Below, piece by piece: positions 8,302 to 17,121 of a stretch of DNA of 50,450 nucleotides. Position numbers and translations under genes: made by a program. How positions within the stretch are numbered: the stretch's first letter is position 1; each line of letters begins with the position of its first letter. This DNA comes from Desulfacinum sp. (GTDB taxonomy: Bacteria > Desulfobacterota > Syntrophobacteria > Syntrophobacterales > DSM-9756): NCBI GenBank assembly GCA_014359885.1, contig JACIYN010000030.1, positions 1-50,450 of the forward strand. The letters are read 5' to 3'. Under the pieces are notes generated by a model. It was not told where the DNA came from, made no database searches, and saw only the letters and a program-made list of their open reading frames with translations.

Positions 8302-9609
8302 CTATCCTTCTCCGGAGTCAAGGGACGGGGCGGACTGCCCCCGCTCTTCGTTCAGGTTGAAGAGCTGCTGGGTGAAGTCCACAAAGAGCCGTTTGGATTC
8401 CCGCGTGGATTTGTTCTTGAGGAAGACGATGGGGTCGTGCAGCATCTTTCGGAGGATGGAGTCCGTCAAGACGGCGATGGCCCGTCGTTCCTTTTCTCCC
8501 AAGTCGGGAAGCTGGGAAAAGGTCTTCTTGAGCTCCGCCTGGCGGATGGCTTCCGCCTTGCGGCGCAGGGCGATGATGGTGGGCACCACGTCCAGGGTCT
8601 GAAGCCACTGGTGAAACCGGAAGGTCTCCGATTCGATGATGTGCTCCGCCTTCTGGGCCTCCTGGCGCCGCTCCGTGAGGTTGAGGTCCACAATGCCCTT
8701 CAGATCGTCGATGTCGTAGAGATACACGTTGTCCAGCCGGTTCACTTCCGGATCGATGTCCCGGGGCACGGCGATGTCGATGAAAAAGAGCGGCCGGTTC
8801 TTCCTGCGGCGCATCCTGGGCTTCAGGTCCCGATAGGTCACGATGGGGTCCACCGCCCCGGTGGAGCTGACCACGATATCCACATCCAGGAGCGTCTCCG
8901 GAAGGTTCTCGAAGGGGGCCGTGGAGGCGCGGAACCGGGCGGCCAGGTCCATGGCCCGGGCCAGGGTCCGATTGACCACCACCATGTCCCGGACCCCCTG
9001 CGCCAACAGGTGTTGAGCGGCCAGTTCCGCCATTTCCCCGGCGCCGATGAGCAGGACCCGCTTGTCCTTCAGTTCGCCGAAGATCTTCCGGGCCAGTTCC
9101 ACGGCGGCATAGCTGATGGAAACGGCATGGCAGCCGATGTTGGTCTCCGTGCGGACCCGTTTGGCCACGGAAAAGGTCTTGTGCAGCAGGCGGTTGAGAA
9201 CCACGCCCACGGTCTTGTGGCGGGTGGCCTCCCGGTAGGCGTCCTTGATCTGGCCCAGGATCTGGGGCTCTCCCACCACCATGGAATCCAGGCTGGAGGC
9301 CACGCGGAACAGGTGGCGCACCGCCTCCAGGTTGTGGTGCACGTAGGTGTGGGCTTCCAGCTGAGGCCGGGGCAGCCCCACGTGGGCAAACATGAGCTCC
9401 CGCACCTCCTCCAGCGCCCGGCCACCGTCGGACGTGGTGAAGAGAAATTCCACCCGGTTGCAGGTGGACAGGTAGAAGAGCTCATCCACCGCCCGGCACT
9501 GGCGGACCTTTTCCAGGGGGCTTTGGTCCAGGCGACACACCTGGGCGAGACGTTCCCTCAGGGCCACGGGCGCCGTCTTATGGTTCATGCCGATGAGATA
9601 GATGTCCAT
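8302..9609 (-). CDS. hemA: Glutamyl-tRNA reductase
   Basis: HemA reduces glutamyl-tRNA(Glu) to glutamate-1-semialdehyde, the first step of C5 tetrapyrrole synthesis. The 435-residue product starts MDIYLIGMNHKTAPVALRER, has the catalytic Cys50 in LSTCNRVEF, the SMVVGEPQILGQ segment, the NADPH-binding VLLIGAGEMAE and a C-terminal dimerisation helix. It is the third gene of a run precorrin-2 dehydrogenase - ccsA/hemX - hemA with gaps of 12 bases or overlaps. The same order is known in Desulfovibrio, where uroporphyrinogen III feeds siroheme and the siroheme-dependent heme route. The start is the ATG at 9609. Confidence 0.97.
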   Translation of the reverse strand: MDIYLIGMNHKTAPVALRERLAQVCRLDQSPLEKVRQCRAVDELFYLSTCNRVEFLFTTSDGGRALEEVRELMFAHVGLPRPQLEAHTYVHHNLEAVRHLFRVASSLDSMVVGEPQILGQIKDAYREATRHKTVGVVLNRLLHKTFSVAKRVRTETNIGCHAVSISYAAVELARKIFGELKDKRVLLIGAGEMAELAAQHLLAQGVRDMVVVNRTLARAMDLAARFRASTAPFENLPETLLDVDIVVSSTGAVDPIVTYRDLKPRMRRRKNRPLFFIDIAVPRDIDPEVNRLDNVYLYDIDDLKGIVDLNLTERRQEAQKAEHIIESETFRFHQWLQTLDVVPTIIALRRKAEAIRQAELKKTFSQLPDLGEKERRAIAVLTDSILRKMLHDPIVFLKNKSTRESKRLFVDFTQQLFNLNEERGQSAPSLDSGEG

Positions 9610-9621
9610 GGCGCTGACCTC

Positions 9622-10443
9622 TTATTCGACAAAGATCGTGTGGTGCCCCTCCAAAAAGAGGTTCACCCCGAGAAAGGTGACGAGCACGGCGGAAAATCCG
9701 AAAATGGCCAGCCAGGCGGCGCGGCGCCCCCTCCAGCCCACGGCCAGCCGTTCATGGAGCAGCACGGCATAGATCAACCAGGTCAGGAGGGCGAAGATCT
9801 CCTTGGGGTCCCAGTTCCACGGCGACTTCCAGACGGTGCTGGCATAGAGGAAGCCGGCCAGCAGGCCGACGGTCATGAGCGGAAACCCGATGAGCAGGCA
9901 GATGTGGTTGATCCGATCCAGCCGTTCCAGCGACGGCAGCCGCGCGTAGAGGTGTCCCAGCCGCTTTTGCTTGATGGCCCGTTCCTGGAGCAGGTACATG
10001 ATGGCCGCGGCGAAGGCCACGGCGAAAAGGGCATTGGCGGCGAAAAGGGCGGCCACGTGGACCACCACCCAGGTGCTTTTGAAAAGGGACCCTGAAGGGA
10101 TGAACCGGGTGGGCAGCAGGGTGGATCCGAACATGAAGACCGCCGCCAACGGAGAGACGAAGCTCCCCAGGATGCGCAACCTCAAGCGCTGGGAAAGAAT
10201 CAGGTAGGCGAGGACGAGGAACCACGCAAAAAAGGACAGGGCCTCCGAACTGGTGGTGACCGCCAGGTGCCCCTTTTCCAGGGAACGCAGGACAATGGCC
10301 GCCCCGTGGCACAGGGCTCCCGCCACAAGCACGCTCCAGGACGCCTTGTGCACCCCCTCCCGGTCCCGAACAAGAAAGATGAGATACCCCACGGTCCCCA
10401 CGCAATAGAAGGTCACCGCCAGGGTCAGAAGAACGCTTTCCAT
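9622..10443 (-). CDS. Cytochrome c biogenesis protein CcsA/HemX family
   Basis: This 273-residue integral membrane protein has about eight hydrophobic segments and the heme-handling motif SPWNWDPKEIFALLTWLIY (a WxWDPKE variant of the WGWD motif), as in the CcsA/ResC/HemX family. CcsA with CcsB ligates heme to apocytochrome c on the periplasmic side; HemX beside hemA may instead tune HemA levels. The position directly upstream of hemA fits the HemX role, and no ccsB is visible. I prefer the ATG at 10443 (MESVLLTLAV); an ATG at 10455 is also possible. The start lies inside the end of the precorrin-2 dehydrogenase gene, so translation is probably coupled. Confidence 0.85.
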   Translation of the reverse strand: MESVLLTLAVTFYCVGTVGYLIFLVRDREGVHKASWSVLVAGALCHGAAIVLRSLEKGHLAVTTSSEALSFFAWFLVLAYLILSQRLRLRILGSFVSPLAAVFMFGSTLLPTRFIPSGSLFKSTWVVVHVAALFAANALFAVAFAAAIMYLLQERAIKQKRLGHLYARLPSLERLDRINHICLLIGFPLMTVGLLAGFLYASTVWKSPWNWDPKEIFALLTWLIYAVLLHERLAVGWRGRRAAWLAIFGFSAVLVTFLGVNLFLEGHHTIFVE

Positions 10444-11141
10444 GCCGCTTCCCATTCCCGCTCGATTTCAGGCTCCCCCAGCACTCCGCCGCCCACGCGG
10501 CTCACCGCCGCCGGAATCTCCCGGAAGCGCTCTTGTCGAATCCATTCCAGGATGGGCAATTGGACCACGGCTCGAAACCATTCCTGGTTCCGCTCGGAAT
10601 CGGCGCTGCGCGCCTGGACCGCCCGCCGCAGCCTCCCGAGAAAGTGCAGATAGACCTCCCATTCCGGCCCGAATTCCCTTTCCAGCCTTTCCCGGACCAA
10701 CCGGGCCACGGCGGGGCTCAGGCCGGCCGTGCTCACCGCCACGGTCAGCGGCCCCCGCCGGAAGGAGGCCGGCACCAGGCAGGACCCCCACCGGGGGTCG
10801 GAGGCCATGTTGCACCATATCCCCCGGTTCCGGGCATCTTCAGCCACCCGGCGATTCAAGGCGCGGTCGCTGGTGGCGGCGAAAACCAGGGCCGCTCCCT
10901 CCAGCTGATGGGGCTCGTAGCCGGTGGCGATCCAGTGCACCTTTCCCCGGGAGGCCTGCTCCCTCCACCAGACATTGAGACGTTGGGCCACCACCTCCAC
11001 GCAGGCCCCGTGCTCCAGCAGTCGACGGGCCTTCCGCTCCGCCACCGTCCCGCCGCCGATCACCAGGCAACGCCGGTCCTTCAGGGACAAGAACAAAGGG
11101 CAGTAGGTCGTGAAATCCTCGTGCAGAAAAGGGTCCGCCAC
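10425..11141 (-). CDS. Precorrin-2 dehydrogenase / sirohydrochlorin ferrochelatase (CysG N-terminal domain type)
   Basis: This enzyme oxidises precorrin-2 to sirohydrochlorin and can insert iron to give siroheme, the cofactor of sulfite reductase. It shows the Rossmann motif LVIGGGTVAERKARRLLEHG, then AALVFAATSDRALN, NMASDPRWGSCLVPA and GPLTVAVSTAGLSPAVA, the standard CysG-N/Met8p features. No uroporphyrinogen methyltransferase domain is attached. The frame opens at an ATG at 11207, but those first 22 residues are basic and unlike the family. I prefer the GTG at 11141 (VADPFLHEDF, 239 aa), though its GGAAGAGG is close to the start codon; the start is uncertain. It overlaps the ccsA/hemX start. 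The siroheme link matches the sulfate-reducing lifestyle. Confidence 0.88.
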   Translation of the reverse strand: MADPFLHEDFTTYCPLFLSLKDRRCLVIGGGTVAERKARRLLEHGACVEVVAQRLNVWWREQASRGKVHWIATGYEPHQLEGAALVFAATSDRALNRRVAEDARNRGIWCNMASDPRWGSCLVPASFRRGPLTVAVSTAGLSPAVARLVRERLEREFGPEWEVYLHFLGRLRRAVQARSADSERNQEWFRAVVQLPILEWIRQERFREIPAAVSRVGGGVLGEPEIEREWEAAWKAFF

Positions 11142-11262
11142 GCGCCTCTTCCTTTCGCAAAGAAAACCCCGCGCGCCGGGCGAGGTTATCGGCACAGATC
11201 GTGGCAACCTTTATCACGACGTGAAAGAGGAGACAAGGACGGGAACGGACGCCGAAGGTCCC

Positions 11263-12288
11263 TCAGGAGCGGCGGCACAGAACATAGTCGGTGATGTCCA
11301 GGAGCGTGGATTTGGCAGGGCCGTCGGCGAAAATCTCCAGGCTTTCCCGGGCTCGTTCCAGATGCCCGGCGGCCCTCTGGAAGGTGTAGTCCACGCCCCC
11401 CAAATCCAGCACCAGTCTCTGAACCGCTTCGATCTGCTCTTTTCGGATGGCCGTCTCGGACAGAAAGATCCTGCGGATGAGGTCGCGCTGGCCTTCGTCG
11501 GCCTTGGTCAGGGCGTGGATGAGCGGCAGGGTGGCCTTGCCTTCCTGCAAATCGTTTCCCACCGGCTTTCCCAGCTCACCCACCGTGCCCACATAGTCCA
11601 GCGCATCGTCCGTCAGCTGAAAGGCGATGCCCAGATTGTGCCCGAAGTCCCGCAGAGCCGTTTCCTCCTCGGGTCCGGCCCCGGCGTAGATGGCGCCGAT
11701 CCGGCACGCGGCGGTCATGAGGTCCGCTGTCTTTCGGGTGATCACCTCCATGTAGGCGGCCTCGTCCGTTTCCAGGTCGTCCGAGTGGATGAGCTGCAAG
11801 ACCTCGCCCTCCGCAATGCGGGTGGTGGTGGCCGAGAAAACTTCCAGTATGCGCAGATCCCCGTAACGGACGGTCGTTCGGATGGCCTGGGAATAGAGAA
11901 AGTCTCCGATGAGCACCACCGCCGGGTTTCCCCAGAGGGTGTTGGCGGCGGGCTGTTGGCGGCGCATCTCGGCATTGTCCACCACATCGTCATGGAGGAG
12001 CGTGGCGGCATGGAGCAACTCGAAAGCGACCGCCAGATCCACCTCTTCGGTTCCCTGGTAGCCGCAGAGCCGCGCGGACAGGATCATGAGAAGCGGCCGC
12101 AGACGCTTTCCCCCGCTGTTGACGATGTAGCGCCCCACCACCTCCACCAGCGGCACGGAGGAACTGAGATGGCGCTGAAGAGCCGTTTCGATTCTTTCCA
12201 GGTCCGAACGAATGTTTCCGTAGATGCGGGCCTTGAGGGCCTCGGCGCTGAGGGCATCGGCAGGGGCGGGGGATGGGTTTCCGATCAC
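11263..12288 (-). CDS. ispB: All-trans polyprenyl diphosphate synthase (IspB-type)
   Basis: This enzyme builds the long prenyl tail of menaquinone by adding isopentenyl diphosphate units. The 341-residue product has both aspartate-rich motifs, DDVVD at 100-104 and DDALD at 227-231, plus GGKRLRP near 59 and the GKATLPLI segment. The residues before the first DDxxD (FELLHAATLLH) are those of long-chain trans synthases, but chain length cannot be read reliably. It begins after a 526-base gene-free stretch and leads the minus-strand group, 55 bases before the precorrin-2 dehydrogenase frame opens. Octaprenyl, hexaprenyl or heptaprenyl specificity is open. Confidence 0.93.
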   Translation of the reverse strand: MIGNPSPAPADALSAEALKARIYGNIRSDLERIETALQRHLSSSVPLVEVVGRYIVNSGGKRLRPLLMILSARLCGYQGTEEVDLAVAFELLHAATLLHDDVVDNAEMRRQQPAANTLWGNPAVVLIGDFLYSQAIRTTVRYGDLRILEVFSATTTRIAEGEVLQLIHSDDLETDEAAYMEVITRKTADLMTAACRIGAIYAGAGPEEETALRDFGHNLGIAFQLTDDALDYVGTVGELGKPVGNDLQEGKATLPLIHALTKADEGQRDLIRRIFLSETAIRKEQIEAVQRLVLDLGGVDYTFQRAAGHLERARESLEIFADGPAKSTLLDITDYVLCRRS

Positions 12289-12565
12289 GTTCGCTTTCCC
12301 GACAAGAAGACGGAGCCTCCAAACCTCTAGGGGCCCGAACCGGTATCACCTTCCGGTTCCAGCCGCTTTCGCTTTCCAGCAGACGCTCCGGTTCATATCG
12401 AAAAAAGGCAGATGTGTCAAAGAGTTTGGCCGGACGAGACTCAACCTGGAGACACTGGCAGAAGGTCAATGCGCTTTTAAGCAGCCGTCTTTAATGGATC
12501 TGACATCTTTCGCAGCCGTGGGGCATCCGCCCCGCGGGAAGGGGCATCGCGACTGCGTGAAGTGA

Positions 12566-12665
12566 CAGGAAATGCGCGATGGCCTATTTGACGGCCGGCG
12601 GTTCCTCCGCAGCCCTAAAGGGCTGCGCTACGAGAAAAGAGATCATCCGCGACTTTCTCGGACAG
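12566..12665 (-). repeat. Composite dispersed repeat, inverted relative to 21160-21270
   Basis: The segment starts with ACAGGAAATGCGCGATGGCC, contains the perfect hairpin GCAGCCCT AA AGGGCTGC (12609-12626), and continues with a block holding GAGATCATCCGCGAC. The reverse complements of the outer blocks lie at about 21160-21270 in the same relative order, with a diverged middle. A related end (ACAGGAAATGACCGCGATGG) recurs at 26468. It encodes nothing evident. Confidence 0.75.
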
Positions 12666-12720
12666 CCTCCTAAGGAACCGATCTGAAAATGGCTCACTTG
12701 CCCCTTCCAACGTCCATCCG

Positions 12721-12746
12721 TCATCCCCGCGAAAGCGGGGATCCAG
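12721..12746 (+). repeat. REP-like palindrome with CCCCGC-GAAA-GCGGGG stem
   Basis: CCCCGC GAAA GCGGGG followed by ATCCAG is the widespread short palindrome often found between proteobacterial genes. Here it faces a second palindrome 18 bases further on. Confidence 0.7.
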
Positions 12747-12763
12747 AATTTCCAGTAAGTTAT

Positions 12764-12812
12764 GGACTCCCGCTTGCGCGGGAGTGACGGCTGGGGGAGT
12801 TTTCGGACAAGC
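12764..12812 (+). repeat. REP-like palindrome plus tail, shared with 21107-21155
   Basis: ACTCCCGC TTGC GCGGGAGT forms an 8-bp stem. It is followed by about 28 bases (GGGGGAGTTTTCGGACAAGC region) that match, with a few changes, the bases after the identical hairpin at 21107-21155. Both copies have the same orientation. Confidence 0.75.
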
Positions 12813-12814
12813 TC

Positions 12815-14179
12815 TCAGAGGACCAAACGGGCTTCCAGGTCGTAGTCGTGGGAACGCACGATCTCGGCGGAAACGATTTGCCCCACTGTCGCCTCCCCTT
12901 CCGTGATGATCACCTGCCCGTCCACCTCGGGCGCCTGGGTGGGCAGACGCCCCACCGCCAGAAGGTCCGTCTCCGGGTGCGGCCCTTCCACCAGGACGGG
13001 CAACCGGCGTCCCACCAGGGCTGCCAGCTTCCTTCGCGACACCTCCTGCTGGATCGCCATCAGGGCCTCTTTTCTTGCCTCTTTTATGGGATCGGGCACC
13101 TGGTCCGGGTAGGAGGCCGCCCCGCACCCCTTTTCCGGGGAAAAGGCGAAAACTCCCACATGGTCGAATTCCGTATCCCGGACAAAACGGCAAAGGGCCT
13201 GGAAGTCGTTTTCCGTTTCCCCCGGAAAGCCCACCATGAGGGAGGTGCGAAGCGCTGCTTGGGGGAGATGCTTCCGGATGCGTTCCACGATTTCTTCCGG
13301 ACGCCGGCCCAGGTCCACGCGATGCATGGCCTGCAGGATCCGCGGCACCGAGTGCTGGAAAGGAATGTCCAGGTAGGGGACCACCTTGTCGCCGGCCGCC
13401 ATGGCCTTCAACAGATCCTCGTGGATGCGGTGGGGGTAGGCGTAGAGAAGGCGCACCCAGCGCAGCCCGTCCACCGCCTCCAAGGCCTCCAGAAGCCGAA
13501 TCAGAGCCCCGACCTCGCCCCGGTCGCTGCCGAACGCGGTGGTATCCTGGGCAATCAGATTGATCTCCACCACTCCTTCGTCCGCCAGCTCGCGGGCCTC
13601 CCGCACCACATCCTCCACGGTCCGACTGCGGTAAGGCCCGCGCAATTTGGGAATGATGCAAAAGGAGCAGCGGTTGCTGCAGCCTTCGGCGATCTTCACA
13701 TAGGCCGTGTGGGGTGGGGTGGACCGAAGCCGGGGCATCCGGGCATCCACAAGATAGGTGGGGCGCTCCAAGAACACCTTGGGCGAGGATCCTTCCAGGA
13801 ACCGCCGGAAGATTTCGGCAAACCGGTGGTACTGGGACGTTCCCAGAAAAAGGTCCACTTCGGGTAACAGGTCCGGGAGCTTCCTCCCGTAGCGTTGCAC
13901 CATGCAGCCCACGGCCACCAGATGCCGGCAGCCCCCCTCTTCCTTCAACCGGGCCAGATCCAGGATGTGCTCCACGGCCTCCTGGACGGCGCTTTCCAGG
14001 AAGCCGCAGGTATTGACCACGATGAGCTCGGCCTCCTCGGCCGCCTCCGTGAGGGGGAAGCCCAGGGATCGGATCTGTGCCGCCAGAACCTCGCTGTCCA
14101 CCAGGTTCTTGGCACACCCCAGGCTGATCAACGCCGCCGGGCCGGGTACTCCCGTCCCCTTGAAAGCCCTTTTCGTCAT
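12815..14179 (-). CDS. rimO: Ribosomal protein S12 methylthiotransferase RimO
   Basis: RimO is a radical-SAM enzyme that methylthiolates an aspartate of ribosomal protein S12. The 454-residue product begins its UPF0004 domain with PAALISLGCAKNLVDSEVL, which separates RimO from MiaB. Cys22, Cys58 and Cys92 bind the auxiliary cluster and CSNRCSFC (Cys167, 171, 174) the SAM cluster. A TRAM domain ends the protein. The ATG at 14179 is chosen because GGAGGA lies eight bases upstream; a frame extension to 14242 lacks family resemblance. It is 72 bases downstream of the membrane-protein gene on the same strand and upstream of the repeat island. Confidence 0.96.
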   Translation of the reverse strand: MTKRAFKGTGVPGPAALISLGCAKNLVDSEVLAAQIRSLGFPLTEAAEEAELIVVNTCGFLESAVQEAVEHILDLARLKEEGGCRHLVAVGCMVQRYGRKLPDLLPEVDLFLGTSQYHRFAEIFRRFLEGSSPKVFLERPTYLVDARMPRLRSTPPHTAYVKIAEGCSNRCSFCIIPKLRGPYRSRTVEDVVREARELADEGVVEINLIAQDTTAFGSDRGEVGALIRLLEALEAVDGLRWVRLLYAYPHRIHEDLLKAMAAGDKVVPYLDIPFQHSVPRILQAMHRVDLGRRPEEIVERIRKHLPQAALRTSLMVGFPGETENDFQALCRFVRDTEFDHVGVFAFSPEKGCGAASYPDQVPDPIKEARKEALMAIQQEVSRRKLAALVGRRLPVLVEGPHPETDLLAVGRLPTQAPEVDGQVIITEGEATVGQIVSAEIVRSHDYDLEARLVL

Positions 14180-14251
14180 GCCGGTTGTCCTCCGCTCGTT
14201 CGGATTCCCCCGCAAGGGAGCGCCGAACCATAAAGGATCCACCCCTCCCGG

Positions 14252-15235
14252 TCAAGGCGTCCAGCTCCTGACGGTGAAACGGTCAATCCCCATAAAAATG
14301 AGGAAATCCCAGACGAGGCTCAGCAGGAACGCATTCAGGAGAAGGAGTCTGCGAACCGAGGGCGCAAACCGGTCCTGGAGGCGCAACCACCCAAGGCGGA
14401 TGAATTCCACCATGGCGAAGCACTCCAGGGCAAACGGCGGAAAGCCGAGAAAGCCCAGGACGGGCATCTCGAAAAGTTTCACCTGCCCTACCCACGGAAC
14501 CGTATAGACCCACTTGGAACCCGCCCAGTAATTCCAAAGTTCCCACAGGAGGCCGCAGATCAGGCCGGCGGCCAGGAGGCGGAATGTCTTCCCGTAGTCG
14601 CCCTTTTCCCAATCCTGCAGGAGGGATCGTCCGCCAAGGGAGGCGTTCAGAGGATCCAGCAGCGGAAAGAATCCGATCCATATCAGTGGAAAGGCAAAGC
14701 GGGGCAGGATCAAAGAGGCCAAAAGACACAAAAGGCCCAGCGCCTGAAGTTCCCTGGCCCGACGCAACGTCCACCCTTTGGGAACGGGCTTCCAACGGGG
14801 GATCCAACGCTCGCCTCCCCAACGGTCCAGCAGGCGGGCGGTCACGAAAAGTCCCGGCAGCACCGTGGCGTAGGCAATCCAGTAGCCCCACCAGCGCATG
14901 AGCCGCGACGCGGGAAGTCCCACATAATGCCAGTTTTCCAAGCGAAAATTGGCCGCCTCGAACAAAACCCAAAGGGAGACGGAAAGCGGGAGGAGAGCCA
15001 GGAACTCGCCGGGCCTTTCAAAGAGCCGGGAGCGGCCGCCGGTGCATCGAAGCAGGCCTTCCGAGGCCAGGATGTAGGGCCACCAAGCGAAGCAGTAGAA
15101 CCAGACCTTCATAAAGGGATCTTCCCGGGCGAGTTCCCAGGTGGCCCAGGAGAACACAGCCACACAAAAAGCCGTCCACGCCCAAAGCAGGCCGTCCCTT
15201 TTTCCCCCAACAGAATCGATTCCTTTCCTTTTCAT
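14252..15235 (-). CDS. Multipass membrane protein, function unknown
   Basis: The 327-residue product has eight or nine hydrophobic segments spread over its length, with many tryptophans. Examples are LLWAWTAFCVAVFSWATWEL, VWFYCFAWWPYILASEGLL, LRWWGYWIAYATVLPGLFVT and LRLLAAGLICGLLWELWNYW. No signal peptide cleavage site or catalytic motif is evident to me. The WELWNYWAGSKWVYTVPW segment looks conserved-type, and I have a general memory of such proteins in delta lineages without a function. It starts ATG at 15235 and precedes rimO by 72 bases. Its promoter region is shared with the divergent lytic transglycosylase. It could be an enzyme of lipid metabolism or a transporter; nothing here decides. 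Confidence 0.75.
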   Translation of the reverse strand: MKRKGIDSVGGKRDGLLWAWTAFCVAVFSWATWELAREDPFMKVWFYCFAWWPYILASEGLLRCTGGRSRLFERPGEFLALLPLSVSLWVLFEAANFRLENWHYVGLPASRLMRWWGYWIAYATVLPGLFVTARLLDRWGGERWIPRWKPVPKGWTLRRARELQALGLLCLLASLILPRFAFPLIWIGFFPLLDPLNASLGGRSLLQDWEKGDYGKTFRLLAAGLICGLLWELWNYWAGSKWVYTVPWVGQVKLFEMPVLGFLGFPPFALECFAMVEFIRLGWLRLQDRFAPSVRRLLLLNAFLLSLVWDFLIFMGIDRFTVRSWTP

Positions 15236-15370
15236 GTCTCCTCCCTATGGCGCATCCTTTCTTCGGCTCGGAGCGACCGATTCCGTCCTATCCCGAATGC
15301 AAAAGGGATGGGGCGGAAAGATGAAGAATTCTAAGCCGGCCGTCCCGCCGAAAAGCCCTTTCGCAAACTT

Positions 15371-15390
15371 GCATCCATTGTATTGGATGC
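15371..15390. promoter_or_regulatory. Inverted repeat GCATCCA-N6-TGGATGC, possible operator
   Basis: A perfect 7-bp inverted repeat with a 6-base spacer lies in the 330-base divergent gap 15236-15565 between the membrane protein and the lytic transglycosylase. It could bind a dimeric regulator or form a small hairpin. The rest of this gap shows no gene or motif I can name. Confidence 0.3.
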
Positions 15391-15565
15391 CGTTGGCAAG
15401 CGTCACGCCATAAACGCTTTTCGAAAAATGGTTGAAAACGGTCCGAGACGGCCCGAAACGGCGTTTGTCAGTGCCGGTTACCGGCTGCTAATAAGCGCAA
15501 AGAAAGCGGTGGGAGCCTCGCACAGACAGGTTCCCCAACAAATCAGGCTAGATCGAGGAGAAACC

Positions 15566-16630
15566 ATGGCGTTTCGCCTTCGGTGCCTTCGCAAGGGCAC
15601 AGGGGAAAAGGCGGCATCCAGGCTGAAGATGGCCGCCACGATCCTCACTGTGATCTTGATTGTCGGGTTGGGATCGAATTGCGCACGGGCAGGTGCTCAG
15701 GAACGGCCCATTCTTCTGGTGGAGCCTCGCTCCATGGGCCCTGCGCCCAAAGAGAGCGCCCCGCTCCGGATGGCGGCGATCCCCCTGCACAAGAATCTTC
15801 CCTTCGGCAAGGCCGTCCCCTTCCCCGAGGAAACCCTGCTGGGCCGGCGCGGCTTTCACGTGCCCGACCACCCCCTGGTGGAACGGTATGTGGGTTATTT
15901 TACCGGAAAATGGAAGAAAGGATTCCAGGAATCTCTCGACCGGGCCTGGCCTTACCTGCCGTTGATGGCAGAGATCCTGGATGTAATGGGTGTCCCCACC
16001 GAGCTGGCTTACGTGGTTCTCGTGGAAAGCCACTTCAAGGGCAAGGCCCGCTCCTCGGCGGGTGCCGCCGGCTTCTGGCAGCTCATGCCGGCCACCGCCC
16101 GGTCCCTGGGACTGCGCGTGGACGCCTATGTGGACGAGCGGCTGGATCCTCTCCGGTCCACGCAGGCCGCCGCCGTCTATCTGCGAAAACTGTACGACAG
16201 GTTCGGCTCCTGGGATCTGGCCCTGGCAGCCTACAATGCAGGAGCCGGAACAGTACGCCGCGCCATTCGCCGCCACGGGACCCATGACTTTTGGGAGCTT
16301 CGGGAAAGGCGGGCCCTGCCCAAGCAGACCCGTTTCTATGTGCCCAAAATCCTGGCGGCTGTTCACATCTGCCGGGACTTGGACCGCTACGGCTTCGATC
16401 GGCCCCGCTTCCTGCCCGTGTGGGCCTTCACCACCGTATGGGTGCAACAACCGCTCAGCCTCGGCCAGGTGGCCCAATGGAGCGGCATCCCGTTGAAAGA
16501 CCTCCGACGTCTCAACCCCGCCCTGAGAAAGGGCAAAATCCCTTCTGATGGCTACCGACTCCGTCTGCCGCCGGCCGTCGTGGAAAAGTTTCTGTCGGCT
16601 TACGAGACCTATCTGGCGGGACGAGGCTAG
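15566..16630 (+). CDS. Lytic murein transglycosylase with LysM-like C-terminus (MltD/Slt family)
   Basis: The enzyme cleaves peptidoglycan glycan strands to 1,6-anhydro products. The 354-residue protein has a long basic N-region and hydrophobic core (about 1-43) typical of a signal peptide. A C-type lysozyme-like SLT domain carries catalytic Glu154 in LVESHFKGKA, then GAAGFWQLMPATAR and AAYNAGAGTVRRAI. A C-terminal stretch at about 290-335 (LSLGQVAQWSGIPLKDLRRL) resembles LysM. The start at 15566 follows a GAGGAG site; the frame opens earlier at 15383 without a family match. No lipobox is seen, so it is probably soluble or membrane-tethered by an uncleaved signal. It is a single-gene unit. 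Confidence 0.92.
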   Translation: MAFRLRCLRKGTGEKAASRLKMAATILTVILIVGLGSNCARAGAQERPILLVEPRSMGPAPKESAPLRMAAIPLHKNLPFGKAVPFPEETLLGRRGFHVPDHPLVERYVGYFTGKWKKGFQESLDRAWPYLPLMAEILDVMGVPTELAYVVLVESHFKGKARSSAGAAGFWQLMPATARSLGLRVDAYVDERLDPLRSTQAAAVYLRKLYDRFGSWDLALAAYNAGAGTVRRAIRRHGTHDFWELRERRALPKQTRFYVPKILAAVHICRDLDRYGFDRPRFLPVWAFTTVWVQQPLSLGQVAQWSGIPLKDLRRLNPALRKGKIPSDGYRLRLPPAVVEKFLSAYETYLAGRG

Positions 16631-16860
16631 CAGGGGTGCCAGTCCCCTTGAAGAAGGAGGCCCCGCCCCGAGGACTTGTCGCCCTCATGAACAGAAAGCT
16701 CTTTTGTGATTCTCCGGCGTCCTGTCGAAACACGGCGTGTGATCGACATCTTTTTCACGAAAAGGGCTGACTTTCTTGCCCCCTTGGTGTATGAAATCAC
16801 GAGATGCTGCAACCCCGCTTGGAAGGGATGGTCGATTTCCCCACACACCGAGGATGAACG

Positions 16861-17043
16861 ATGACGCTGAGGGCACTGGCCGCCGAGCTTTACCAAAGCA
16901 TTCGGCGCGTGGAGGAGCTTGAGAAAAAGATCGCAGGGCTCTCCCCCGAGGACCCGGCGAGGATCGCCCTGGAAAGGGAGCTGGCCGAAGCGAAAAAGGA
17001 GCGGGATCGCCTGAAGGGCGCTCTGGAAGGGGCCAAAGCCTAG
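16861..17043 (+). CDS. Small coiled-coil protein, unknown
   Basis: A 60-residue frame starting MTLRALAAELYQSIRRVEELE is almost wholly alpha-helical and charged, with heptad-like spacing through DPARIALERELAEAKKERDR. A weak CGAGGA site lies about eight bases upstream of the ATG. There is no cysteine, signal or membrane segment. Composition suits a real protein better than a shadow frame, since no other strong frame covers the region. The 230 bases upstream (16631-16860) hold nothing I can name. It sits directly before the sat promoter but is outside that transcript. Function unknown. Confidence 0.6.
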   Translation: MTLRALAAELYQSIRRVEELEKKIAGLSPEDPARIALERELAEAKKERDRLKGALEGAKA

Positions 17044-17121
17044 GGCGCGGAGCCGGCTCTTTCCCATGGGATGCGCGGCGCGTAAGTGTCGTGAAGCGCG
17101 TGCACTTGCGTACATTTTCAC

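Larger units (their letters stand above)
12289..12814. other. Gene-free island carrying palindromic repeats
   Basis: I see no credible gene in this 526-base stretch between ispB and rimO. The first 270 bases show nothing I can name. The rest is made of dispersed repeats (12566-12665, 12721-12746 and 12764-12812), listed separately. Confidence 0.7.

Noticed and set aside
15420..15560. Possible c-di-GMP (GEMM) riboswitch before the lytic transglycosylase
   Set aside because: Only a short GCGCAAAG match to one conserved block; the paired stems and the other conserved block are missing.
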